In this document: positions 1-6,868 of the stretch, in pieces
How positions within the stretch are numbered: the stretch's first letter is position 1
Layout: each line of letters begins with the position of its first letter
Assembly: GCA_031291115.1 (NCBI GenBank)
Contig: JARLJQ010000008.1
Location: 1-64,000 of the forward strand
DNA length: 64,000 bases
Direction: 5' to 3'
Origin: Legionella sp.
GTDB taxonomy: Bacteria > Pseudomonadota > Gammaproteobacteria > Legionellales > Legionellaceae
Made by a program: the position numbers and the translations under genes
The notes under the pieces: generated by a model
What the model was told of the DNA's origin: nothing
Seen by the model: the letters and a program-made list of their open reading frames with translations, nothing else
Database searches by the model: none

Positions 1-108
1 ATTACAGAGGGGTTTCATAGAAAGATGAAGTTGATACAAAGACGGGCTTATGGATTTCGGAACTTTGAAAATTATAGAACTCGTGTTAGGGTTCTTTGTT
101 GTTAAATG
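1..108 (+). pseudogene. ISL3-family transposase, C-terminal fragment (cut by window edge)
   Basis: Frame 1 reads 35 codons to a TAA at 106-108 and ends in a peptide containing FHRKMKLIQRRAYGFRNFEN followed by YRTRVRVLCC. This is the usual C-terminal signature of ISL3-family DDE transposases. Only the last part is in the window, so I cannot tell whether the upstream part is intact. The 170 bases after the stop, up to the island end at 276, hold no gene I can support; they probably include the IS right end and flanking chromosome. The fragment lies just outside the island boundary. Confidence 0.7.
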
Positions 109-275
109 GTGAGTGCCCCCGCAATTGGGAAAGACCCGAAAATTGATAAAGATCCCCGCGGACACAAAACAAATCTTGGCATTCTATCATTGGAAACAAA
201 CAGACCCTAGTTTCGTTGAACATTTTTGGGAATTAAGCCAGATATCAATAGCTTATAACATGATGATTCTTAAAG

Positions 276-296
276 TTTAATTGGTGGAGGCGGCGG
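276..296. repeat. attL: 21-bp direct repeat of the tmRNA 3' end
   Basis: These 21 bases are identical to 12644-12664, where the same sequence includes the CCA-encoding 3' end of ssrA. The match starts with TTTAATTGG and ends with GGCGGCGG. Such a copy of a tmRNA end far from the gene is the expected footprint of tyrosine-recombinase integration, so this marks the distal end of the island. The next bases diverge from the tmRNA. Confidence 0.88.
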
Positions 297-356
297 CTAT
301 TGAATAGATGGCTATGATCTACGCGTGTCTTGGGTTATGTTATTTATTTAAATAAT

Positions 357-396
357 GTTACCCCGAAAGTTACCCCTGAATGATGGTTGTTACCCC
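357..396 (+). promoter_or_regulatory. Left cluster of GTTACCCC repeats (candidate integrase arm sites)
   Basis: The sequence GTTACCCC occurs at 357-364, 369-376 and 389-396. The 20-base block at 357-376 matches 18 of 20 bases of a block at 12516-12535 near the other island end. Short direct repeats placed just inside both ends of an element are typical arm-type binding sites for a tyrosine integrase or its directionality factor. The role is inferred. Confidence 0.55.
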
Positions 397-416
397 GATT
401 TTGTTTCCAATTTCTC

Positions 417-452
417 CCTACTATTCACAATTCGGGAATTACGAATAGTAGG
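417..452. other. 36-bp two-tier inverted repeat inside attL
   Basis: Outer arms CCTACTATTC (417-426) and GAATAGTAGG (443-452) are perfect complements. Inside them AATTC (429-433) and GAATT (436-440) form a second stem. No T-tract follows on either strand, so it is not a typical intrinsic terminator, although it lies downstream of the 490-1191 gene. It could be a protein-binding or recombination site, or a weak transcription end. Confidence 0.5.
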
Positions 453-489
453 AGTCATATCAAAACATTACGCCCCCGACGACAAAGAA

Positions 490-1191
490 TTAATTAACTT
501 GTTGAGAAATCAGTGAATATAATATTTTACCACCTTCATCTCTTCTGGCATTTAATATGCCGTTAAACTCTCCCCAGCCCAAAGCATCAACTTTTAATGG
601 TATAAATTTTACACTGGAGGTAATTAATTCATATTTTATTTCTGCTAGATATGTTGGGTTAGTTTGCTGAGGATCTCTTAACGGCATAGGCAATACAGCT
701 CTTAAACACAAATAACCAGACGGATTTACGGCTAATCTTAATTCAACACTCTCGACCCCATCAAGATCATTAATTTTTATACGTGATCCTTGTAGAAGAA
801 GTAGCATACAAGCTTGTAACTCACTCGCTCGCTTATCATTTCTTAAAATGCATAAATTTTTATCAATTATTAAAAGCGTATTTTCTAATTCAGTTAATGA
901 CTCATTGATATCGATTGGATTCTCAATGGTTATTCTGCCATTCAGTTGATTCGCTTCTTTATCGTATGACTTTAATAAGGATTCGTGCACCTTTTTAATA
1001 TTTTTATATACGTGCCCCCGATCCTTTAATCTAGGGTGAGCAATGAAATCCCCAATTTCTCTAGCCATTCCATTAACTGGTAATTGTTCACGAACACATA
1101 TTATTAATGACGAAATTAATTCCTGATCAAAACTGTCGGCATTAATTCGTTTGATTATGTTTTCAATTCTATAAATTAAATTTATGTTCAT
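490..1191 (-). CDS. Orphan protein of 233 aa, last gene of the HTH-NTase-phosphoesterase cassette
   Basis: I do not recognise a named domain. The N-terminal third is predicted helical and contains the string REIGDFIAHPRLKDRG; the C-terminal half looks beta-rich and ends in ILNARRDEGGKILYSLISQ. There is no signal peptide or membrane segment, so the protein is probably cytosolic. It follows the phosphoesterase gene by 42 bases on the same strand and is most likely co-transcribed with the three genes upstream of it. A 22-codon relic with 15 identical residues to its C-terminus lies at 3340-3411, so the gene once existed in two copies within this island. That recurrence suggests it is a standing component of the cassette rather than a passenger. 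Function unknown. Confidence 0.75.
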   Translation of the reverse strand: MNINLIYRIENIIKRINADSFDQELISSLIICVREQLPVNGMAREIGDFIAHPRLKDRGHVYKNIKKVHESLLKSYDKEANQLNGRITIENPIDINESLTELENTLLIIDKNLCILRNDKRASELQACMLLLLQGSRIKINDLDGVESVELRLAVNPSGYLCLRAVLPMPLRDPQQTNPTYLAEIKYELITSSVKFIPLKVDALGWGEFNGILNARRDEGGKILYSLISQQVN

Positions 1192-1233
1192 TATTTATGA
1201 CCTATATGCTCTGCTAGCTTTACGAGTTTATTC

Positions 1234-2049
1234 TTAAGCAAGAATGATTTCCTGAATCTCTGGTTTATAATACTGCGCTCCACCTGCTTTAATTTCCAAA
1301 TTGTCGAAAAAATTCATTGATACTGCTGTATGTGTATGCCCACATAAAACTAGAAAGTGAATATCTTTATGTTGTTGCGCAAAGTTTATGATCACATCCC
1401 CTGTTGCTTTTGAAGCAAAGTAAGGCAGCCAATTTTCATCACTGGGGCGATCTTTATGCCAACTACATTCAGGAATAGGTGGTATATGAGTAGCAATAAT
1501 TACTTTTTTGATATTGGTAGTAATTGTGCTCATTAATGTTTGTTCAAGAATCCTAGCATCCGCATCGGCTAATTTTTGCATTTCATTTTTCAATGCAGAT
1601 TTATTCAATAAAAATGCTTGGTACAATTCAGCAATTAAACGGCTGTCATTCAAGCTAACGGTGCTATGATCAAAATCGCCATAACGCGCATCAGCCCAGC
1701 CGTCATGTCCAAGTAATACTGTATCATTACTTAGTGCGATAATTTCAGGCTTCCCCAACCAAATTAATCTATTATTTTGCTGGCATAAGGACTGAATTTT
1801 CTTACGAACATTGATAACACTGCCAAAATAGTAATCATGATTACCCAATACAAAATAAATCGGTGTATTCACATGCTTGCTAAATTCGTCGAGTATTTCA
1901 CATACATCTTTCGCTTCAGCAATATCTCCAGTAATTAAGATCTTATCAGGATTACCTTCCGCAACACGTTCATAGAATTGCACTCTATCGGCTGGTTTCA
2001 AGAAATTAAGATGAATGTCAGTTAACCAAGCTATTTTGTTGCGATCCAT
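1234..2049 (-). CDS. Calcineurin-like metallophosphoesterase
   Basis: The 271-residue protein shows the whole metallophosphoesterase motif series in order: TDIH near residues 10-13, TGDIAE near 40, GNHDYY near 70, ATHIPP near 187 and GHTHT near 237. These supply the metal-binding Asp, His and Asn residues of the dinuclear active site. The substrate cannot be read from the sequence; relatives act on nucleotides, nucleic acids or phosphoproteins. No signal peptide is present, so it is cytosolic. Its start codon directly follows the stop of the nucleotidyltransferase gene (2049/2050), which implies translational coupling. An enzyme that adds a nucleotide next to one that can remove phosphoesters suggests opposing or sequential chemistry; this is inference. 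Confidence 0.85.
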   Translation of the reverse strand: MDRNKIAWLTDIHLNFLKPADRVQFYERVAEGNPDKILITGDIAEAKDVCEILDEFSKHVNTPIYFVLGNHDYYFGSVINVRKKIQSLCQQNNRLIWLGKPEIIALSNDTVLLGHDGWADARYGDFDHSTVSLNDSRLIAELYQAFLLNKSALKNEMQKLADADARILEQTLMSTITTNIKKVIIATHIPPIPECSWHKDRPSDENWLPYFASKATGDVIINFAQQHKDIHFLVLCGHTHTAVSMNFFDNLEIKAGGAQYYKPEIQEIILA

Positions 2050-2760
2050 TTATAGCTCCACTTGCACAATCGCTAATATCCGCTCTTTGACTATTTTTTC
2101 CCGACTCTCAGACTCTTGCGAATAATTTAAATGCCCAGGTAATGCCTGAAGAAATTGAGGATTATTCATTAATAATGCAAACTCGGACGCAAGATATTGT
2201 TTTAGATTTTCCGAGACAGTCGCAACATCGCTTACAATTTCAGGTCGACCATCGATCAAAGAAATGATGTCTTCCAAATCATGACTCAATAGAAAATCTT
2301 GGTTCCCGCGATCTTTAAAAGCTTCGAGCTTTGTTGCTAGAAAATACGGTGCAGAAATAACCTTTACATGGATTGTGTCTGTTATTTTCTGTTCTATCGC
2401 ATGAGCCTGAGCATCTTGATACCATCGGTTAGAAAACCCAAATACACCTTTATCTACTGGCATGACATCAATTAACACACCATCACAATCCCAGCGACAA
2501 ATAGGATGATCACCGGCAATCAACTCTTTGAACCCTTTTCGCCTGAGTTTTTTGGCAATAGCATAATAGTCGGATCTTGTAATGACATTCACAATACAAT
2601 CCACGTCCACTGTATAACGTACATCGGGGGCAGCCTTGTCTGTGATTAACAGCCCCGTGACGCATCCCCCAACAAATGTGACTTCATTGCATAGTTCCTC
2701 AAGTCGATGAGCAACCAGTGTCAGCAGCTCTATATTGTGTTGCGAAGAACTTTTATTCAT
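2050..2760 (-). CDS. AbiEii-like nucleotidyltransferase
   Basis: This 236-residue protein has a polymerase-beta-type nucleotidyltransferase core: the GG at residues 31-32 followed by VDVDC with Asp 52 and Asp 54, and a later VLIDVMPV that can supply the third acidic residue. It resembles nucleotidyltransferases of the AbiEii/AbiGii toxin class, which transfer NMP to a target such as tRNA or protein. It lies 7 bases downstream of a winged-HTH gene and abuts the phosphoesterase gene. In AbiE systems an HTH-bearing antitoxin precedes the nucleotidyltransferase toxin, and the same order is seen here. The target is unknown, and toxin activity is inferred from family and context. Confidence 0.75.
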   Translation of the reverse strand: MNKSSSQHNIELLTLVAHRLEELCNEVTFVGGCVTGLLITDKAAPDVRYTVDVDCIVNVITRSDYYAIAKKLRRKGFKELIAGDHPICRWDCDGVLIDVMPVDKGVFGFSNRWYQDAQAHAIEQKITDTIHVKVISAPYFLATKLEAFKDRGNQDFLLSHDLEDIISLIDGRPEIVSDVATVSENLKQYLASEFALLMNNPQFLQALPGHLNYSQESESREKIVKERILAIVQVEL

Positions 2761-2767
2761 TACTCAC

Positions 2768-3304
2768 CTACTTATAATTTTTTAATAACTCAGATATTTT
2801 CTGCGTAGCGATTTGTTTTTCTCGTGCTCGTCCAGATCGAATTGCATCTATGAGTGTTAAGAGATCATAAAATAAAGGATCGGGATGTTTCATCACCGAT
2901 TCGGGAACAGATGGATACAGAGGCTTGAGTGCTACGCCTCTTTCATTTCCTTCCCCATAAGGCCACACTGGTATGGGATCATTTCCAGAAATAATATGCT
3001 CATTTAAGCTTGGAGCTGCATAACTTGTTGGAATACCGCGAACAATTTCTCCTAATTTCGCAGGGAAAATATATTTAAGTCCGTGAGTAAAAAATTCTTC
3101 GCAGGCTTGAATGATTGGTTGTGGTTTATTTGGTGAATGGTAACGCGTCATTAAACCAGCTTCAACTAATCGTTTGAAGGCACTATTTATTTGAGAGGGG
3201 CTGAGACATAATTCCATCGCAATACTATTTTGAGACCAGCTCTTATTTTCATGGCAGGCCAAAAGTTTTGCTAAAACTACGATATCTTGGGGTTTAATTA
3301 TCAC
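2768..3304 (-). CDS. Winged-HTH regulator or antitoxin, first gene of the cassette
   Basis: This is a 178-residue protein. Residues 1-60 form a MarR-like winged helix-turn-helix: IAMELCLSPSQINSAFKRLV fits the recognition region. The C-terminal part (GIPTSYAAP, DPIPVWPYG, GVALKPLYPSVP) is a conserved tail I associate with HTH proteins paired with AbiEii-type nucleotidyltransferases. An AGAGG ribosome site precedes the ATG. A 17-bp palindrome at 3320-3336 lies 16 bases upstream and is probably its operator. A decayed second copy of the N-terminus is at 4190-4350 with the same palindrome upstream, which supports an autoregulatory pairing of protein and site. Confidence 0.8.
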   Translation of the reverse strand: MIIKPQDIVVLAKLLACHENKSWSQNSIAMELCLSPSQINSAFKRLVEAGLMTRYHSPNKPQPIIQACEEFFTHGLKYIFPAKLGEIVRGIPTSYAAPSLNEHIISGNDPIPVWPYGEGNERGVALKPLYPSVPESVMKHPDPLFYDLLTLIDAIRSGRAREKQIATQKISELLKNYK

Positions 3305-3319
3305 AATTGATTCCTCTAC

Positions 3320-3336
3320 ATTCTAGAACTTAGAAT
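3320..3336. promoter_or_regulatory. Operator palindrome O1 upstream of the HTH gene
   Basis: ATTCTA-GAACT-TAGAAT is a perfect 6-bp inverted repeat with a 5-base centre. It sits 16 bases upstream of the HTH start codon. The same element with one base change (GAATT centre) occurs at 4374-4390, at a similar distance upstream of the relic HTH start. Two copies in equivalent positions make a regulator-binding site likely. Confidence 0.7.
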
Positions 3337-3339
3337 AAG

Positions 3340-3411
3340 CTAGTTGAGTTTTTGAGAAATTACAGAATATATAATTTTCCCATATTCATCCTTCCTTGCG
3401 TTTAATACTAG
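3340..3411 (-). pseudogene. Relic of the 3' end of a second copy of the 233-aa gene
   Basis: Read on the minus strand from 3411 to the TAG at 3340-3342, this gives 22 codons: LVLNARKDEYGKIIYSVISQ then KLN, counting the first Leu. Compared with the last 22 residues of the 490-1191 product, 15 are identical and the others mostly conservative. An in-frame stop (3412-3414) precedes it and no start exists, so it is a remnant. It overlaps the final codon of the 260-aa ORF and lies just upstream of operator O1. It shows that a second unit ending in this gene once preceded the present operon. Confidence 0.75.
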
Positions 3412-4190
3412 TTAGCGGGGCTAAAATTACGACTGGTTAATCCACTGGAATAAATCGTGTCCGCTAGAGGTTGCACTAAAAATATATCCAGTAAACTTTT
3501 CCTATTTTCTATTTCCTCATCGGTTTCATAATCACAATAAATACGAAAAATTAACTTATTTTTTTGTAAAAACGAATGTATTGAATTTATGAGAGCTTCA
3601 ACTTCCGTCATCAGTTTAAAGCAATCGTTATCCGAAAAATCATGAAGTGTATCTTTCACTAGTTCCTCATATTCGTGGGGATACATCATGGTACTGGTGC
3701 TTGATACTGTCTGTGTTTTTACATCATGTTTTCCAGAATGGATATGTTTTATAGGGTTTCTCTTAATATTGTAATTGCCAGGAGTGACGGAGCAAATTAT
3801 TGCATTCCATTCCAGTTCGAGTGTTGCATAATCTAAAGAAGGCTGATGCTCTTTTTCAATTATTTCAGAAAAACATAACAGCTTTGTTTGTTTATCATTG
3901 TAATGTCGTTGTTTACGCTCACTATCCCAATCATAAAACAAAATAAAACCAATATGTTCTAAAAAATTTTCTAGTGCCGAAAATGCATAATCAAAGCAAA
4001 TCATTCTTAACTGTTGAATATCAAAAAATATATACTCAATATCCGGACGCATAAGCTGAGAGTTTCCATGCTGTTGACTTGATTGATCCATGCAAATTTT
4101 GATTTTATTTATAGTTTTTGTGGCATTTTGTGCTATTTTTAGAAACTGCGCATAGCCTCGAGAATTGAGCATATCCTTTCTTTGGTACAT
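3408..4190 (-). CDS. Orphan protein of 260 aa in the core slot of the eroded cassette unit
   Basis: I recognise no definite family. The protein is mostly helical; the stretch FDYAFSALENFLEHIGFILF near residues 70-90 recalls HEPN-type helical bundles, but no R-x4-6-H active motif is obvious, so this is only a possibility. No signal peptide or convincing membrane span is present. The ATG overlaps the end of the HTH relic (TAATG arrangement at 4188-4192), and the stop overlaps the 233-aa gene relic. It therefore occupies the position that the nucleotidyltransferase and phosphoesterase hold in the intact unit. A promoter with -35 TTGACT and an operator-overlapped -10 lies at 4374-4409. It is long and intact between two dead genes, which suggests it is still under selection. 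Confidence 0.65.
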   Translation of the reverse strand: MYQRKDMLNSRGYAQFLKIAQNATKTINKIKICMDQSSQQHGNSQLMRPDIEYIFFDIQQLRMICFDYAFSALENFLEHIGFILFYDWDSERKQRHYNDKQTKLLCFSEIIEKEHQPSLDYATLELEWNAIICSVTPGNYNIKRNPIKHIHSGKHDVKTQTVSSTSTMMYPHEYEELVKDTLHDFSDNDCFKLMTEVEALINSIHSFLQKNKLIFRIYCDYETDEEIENRKSLLDIFLVQPLADTIYSSGLTSRNFSPAN

Positions 4191-4350
4191 TATTTCCTCT
4201 CCATAATCATACTAAAACGAACCGTTTCCCCACAAACATGCAGTATTGTGCGACTTGTTTGCGAAGGACTGAGGCACAATTTAAAGGCGACACTATATTG
4301 CTCTAATCGATGAAAGGCTTGGCCAAAATTACATCTTGAGGCTTAAGCAT
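4190..4350 (-). pseudogene. Frameshifted relic of a second winged-HTH gene
   Basis: From the ATG at 4348-4350 the minus strand reads MLKPQDVILAKP, matching MIIKPQDIVVLAK of the intact regulator, then hits a stop. One frame over it continues as EQYSVAFKLCLSPSQTSRTI, matching QNSIAMELCLSPSQINSAF, and then degenerates to a TAA at 4190-4192. A single small indel near the AKP position explains the shift. The relic keeps only the first 45 or so codons. It joins directly to the start of the 260-aa gene, whose ATG overlaps its stop. Confidence 0.75.
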
Positions 4351-4373
4351 ATGCTTACCATCATCCATTCCAT

Positions 4374-4409
4374 ATTCTAGAATTTAGAATAAAGAATGAT
4401 TTTAGTCAA
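4374..4409 (-). promoter_or_regulatory. Promoter P2 with operator palindrome O2
   Basis: On the minus strand TTGACT (4404-4409) is followed after 17 bases by TAAATT (4381-4386), a good sigma-70 pair. The palindrome ATTCTA-GAATT-TAGAAT occupies 4374-4390 and covers the -10 box, so a bound HTH dimer would block initiation. This would drive the relic HTH gene and the intact 260-aa gene. The regulator from the neighbouring unit could still act here. Confidence 0.6.
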
Positions 4410-4574
4410 TAATATTACGCAACAATTATTAATAAATAAGTAATTAAAACTGATTTTATAACAAAAATCAGGTGGATACGGGTTCTATTCGACATACGAA
4501 ATCAGTGATTTATTTCCTAAAAGTACATTTTTTTACTATCATTAACCTAAATTTATATTATTTATGGTGTTCTG

Positions 4575-5285
4575 ATGAGTTATTTAAGCTTTATCGACGA
4601 TGAAAAACTTGAAAGTATTGTTTTAAAAATATTGGATCGAGGGGCGTCTTCTATAAAAAATGCACAAGATAAATTTGCTAGAAATGTAATTGATCCCTTT
4701 TCAATTCTTTTTGAAATGAGCAGCTTTAATATGGATTCAAACAAATGGATTGAAAATGAAACGATGCGACAAGCTCAAAAATCATTATCAAATCATATCG
4801 GGGATTTTCATCAGAAATTACTTGGCTCATTTAATGGATGGGAGTGTTTATCTACCGGGGAGATTATTGATGGCATTTGCCATGAAAAAAAAATCATCGC
4901 TGAGATTAAAAATAAGCACAACACGCTAAAAGGCTCTGATCGTTCAGCCATGTATTATAAACTGGATGATTTAATCATGAAGAAAGGACAGAAATATAAA
5001 GATTTTACCGCCTATTATGTTGAGGTAATCCCTAAAAAACCAGCGAGATACAATCTGCCATTCACCCCATCTGATTCTAGCAAAGGCACAAAATGTCCTG
5101 TTAATGAAAAAATTAGGGTTATTGATGGTTATAGTTTTTATGCCTTGGCATCAGGGGTAGATAATGCATTAGAACAAATTTTCAATGTGCTCCCCATCGT
5201 GATTCAAAAAGTAAAACCTAGTTACAAATTTATAAACCACGAAGAGGTATTAAAGTATTTTAACTCGGCTTTCTTGGGCAAATAA
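4575..5285 (+). CDS. Eco47II-like type II restriction endonuclease
   Basis: The 236-residue protein resembles Eco47II-family enzymes along most of its length: an N-terminal NVIDPFSILFEM block, WIENETMRQAQKSL, IGDFHQKLLGS and IAEIKNKHNTLKGSD, then RVIDGYSFYAL and FNVLPIV near the end. Eco47II cuts GGNCC; the same specificity here is a prediction. The E-x-K in IAEIKNKHN, with the Asp of the upstream IIDG, fits a PD-(D/E)xK-type active site. The gene converges on the methyltransferase gene and their ends overlap by 26 bases. No strong ribosome site precedes the ATG, so expression may be weak. It is transcribed divergently from the eroded cassette unit. Confidence 0.82.
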   Translation: MSYLSFIDDEKLESIVLKILDRGASSIKNAQDKFARNVIDPFSILFEMSSFNMDSNKWIENETMRQAQKSLSNHIGDFHQKLLGSFNGWECLSTGEIIDGICHEKKIIAEIKNKHNTLKGSDRSAMYYKLDDLIMKKGQKYKDFTAYYVEVIPKKPARYNLPFTPSDSSKGTKCPVNEKIRVIDGYSFYALASGVDNALEQIFNVLPIVIQKVKPSYKFINHEEVLKYFNSAFLGK

Positions 5286-6510
5286 TCATACTATCAGGAT
5301 CATATACATTAGAAAGCATAGCAATTATGCATCTACCAATATGATAACCAAGATTAACAGGTACAGCATTACCTATTTGTTTGTATTGGGAAGACACTGA
5401 GCCAGAAAAGATCCATTCATCAGGGAATGACTGAATTCGTGCATATTCTCTTACTGTAAGCGGGCGAGTTTCAGATGGATGACATCGCTCAGTTTGTTTT
5501 TGTGCTGGGTTACAAGTTAAAGTAAGTGATGGTTCATTCCAAGACAATCGTCTAGCCATTCCAGTTTTGCCACCACCTAAAAAATAACTAGCCCCCATAT
5601 ATGATCTTTGCAAATCATCTGGTAAATCTCGCCAATACCCACCTTCTGAAATTAGCTCCATTATCTGTTTTTTTGTGGTAGTGTATTTTTGTCCTTCAGA
5701 GAGAGGAGTGTCTTTTAATGCCTCACGAAGACTAATCGTATAATCTTGTTCTTTAGGAAATGCTATCGAGTTTTGAATATCCTTTCGAATACCAAATATT
5801 ACAAGCCGCTCTCTTTTTTGTGGAACATCAAGATATTGTGCTCGCAAAACTCTATAAGCAACATGATATCCAAGATCGTCTAGTACTTGTAGCATTGTAT
5901 CAAGAGTTCGGCCGCCGTCATGTTTCTCCAGACCTCTAACATTTTCGCCCAGTATAACTTTAGGCTGAATTTCTTTAACAGCACGTGCATATTCAAAAAA
6001 TAATGTCCCGCGAATATCTTCAAATCCTAGTCGTTTTCCCGCATAACTAAATGCTTGGCAAGGGAAGCCACCTGCAACTACATCTGCTTGTACTTCTTTA
6101 AAACTAACATTCGCAATATCATCGCCAATAACATTCCATAAAGGTTTGTTGTTTCTGAGTGTTGCCACTGGATTTTTATCAATTTCTACTAATAGCTCAC
6201 AGTTCAAACCCGCATTATGTAAACCAAGAGCCAAACCTCCAGCTCCTGCAAATAGCTCAACAACTTTGAAACCTGAATTAATGTTTGACTTTAAAATTTT
6301 AAACTCTGCGTTACATCCTTGACCTGTAAGTTTAGATTTGAACCGCTCTAATTCAGATATTTGAAATAATCTATGCCCAGATTCATTTCGATGTGCTTTA
6401 ATCAATCCTTTTTTTTCCCAGCGCCTGATAGTATCAATTGATACATCTAGTATTTCAGTTGCTTGTGCAATACTTAAATATGAAGTATGCCTTAATTCCT
6501 CGACATTCAT
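5260..6510 (-). CDS. DNA (cytosine-5) methyltransferase with N-terminal MerR-like HTH
   Basis: Residues 10-58 form a MerR-type HTH (LSIAQATEILDVSIDTIRRW, then GHRLFQISELERF). Residues 80-410 form a C5-methyltransferase: motif I FAGAGG near 87-92, motif IV GGFPCQ with catalytic Cys 151, motif VI GENVRGL, motif VIII QKRERLVIFG and motif X IGNAVPVNLG. It should methylate the site cut by the convergent Eco47II-like enzyme and protect host DNA. The HTH may let it control its own promoter or that of the nuclease, as in other HTH-fused methyltransferases; this is inference. A GGA ribosome site precedes the ATG. Its 416 residues are explained by the added HTH. Confidence 0.9.
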   Translation of the reverse strand: MNVEELRHTSYLSIAQATEILDVSIDTIRRWEKKGLIKAHRNESGHRLFQISELERFKSKLTGQGCNAEFKILKSNINSGFKVVELFAGAGGLALGLHNAGLNCELLVEIDKNPVATLRNNKPLWNVIGDDIANVSFKEVQADVVAGGFPCQAFSYAGKRLGFEDIRGTLFFEYARAVKEIQPKVILGENVRGLEKHDGGRTLDTMLQVLDDLGYHVAYRVLRAQYLDVPQKRERLVIFGIRKDIQNSIAFPKEQDYTISLREALKDTPLSEGQKYTTTKKQIMELISEGGYWRDLPDDLQRSYMGASYFLGGGKTGMARRLSWNEPSLTLTCNPAQKQTERCHPSETRPLTVREYARIQSFPDEWIFSGSVSSQYKQIGNAVPVNLGYHIGRCIIAMLSNVYDPDSMIICPRKPS

Positions 6511-6868
6511 TCTAGATTCCTTTTTTTATTATTTACATCAATATTATATATAACCATTGCATATGTAAAGGTTACCATAATAAATGGGTATGATTGATCA
6601 TTAATACATAAAAATGGATTTTACGTTCATGTTTTTCTGAGGCGAGCAATATCTTTCCAAGCAGAATACTAATCTCAGGAGTCTTGGAAAATAAATTACT
6701 TGGTTATTCCCTCATTGCATTACATGCAACGAATGATTAGGTAGTACAAGGCGCTTGTATTGCCATTCCATTTAGAGCAATTAGTTGGACCAGCGAGTAT
6801 TCTAAATAAATTGGTGATTCATATCAAACCAAAATATAAATATTTCATTAATACCAGCCATTTTGTAG
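6511..6868. other. 358-bp intergenic region upstream of the methyltransferase
   Basis: No gene is supported here. On the minus strand, upstream of the methyltransferase, GGTAACC and TGGTTA flank TTTACATATGCAA around 6555-6580, a loose inverted repeat that could bind the HTH domain of the methyltransferase. Smaller inverted repeats (TTGCA/TGCAA near 6714-6729; CAAG/CTTG near 6748-6758) lie between the restriction-modification and replication modules. I see no terminator with a clear T-tract. Confidence 0.35.
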
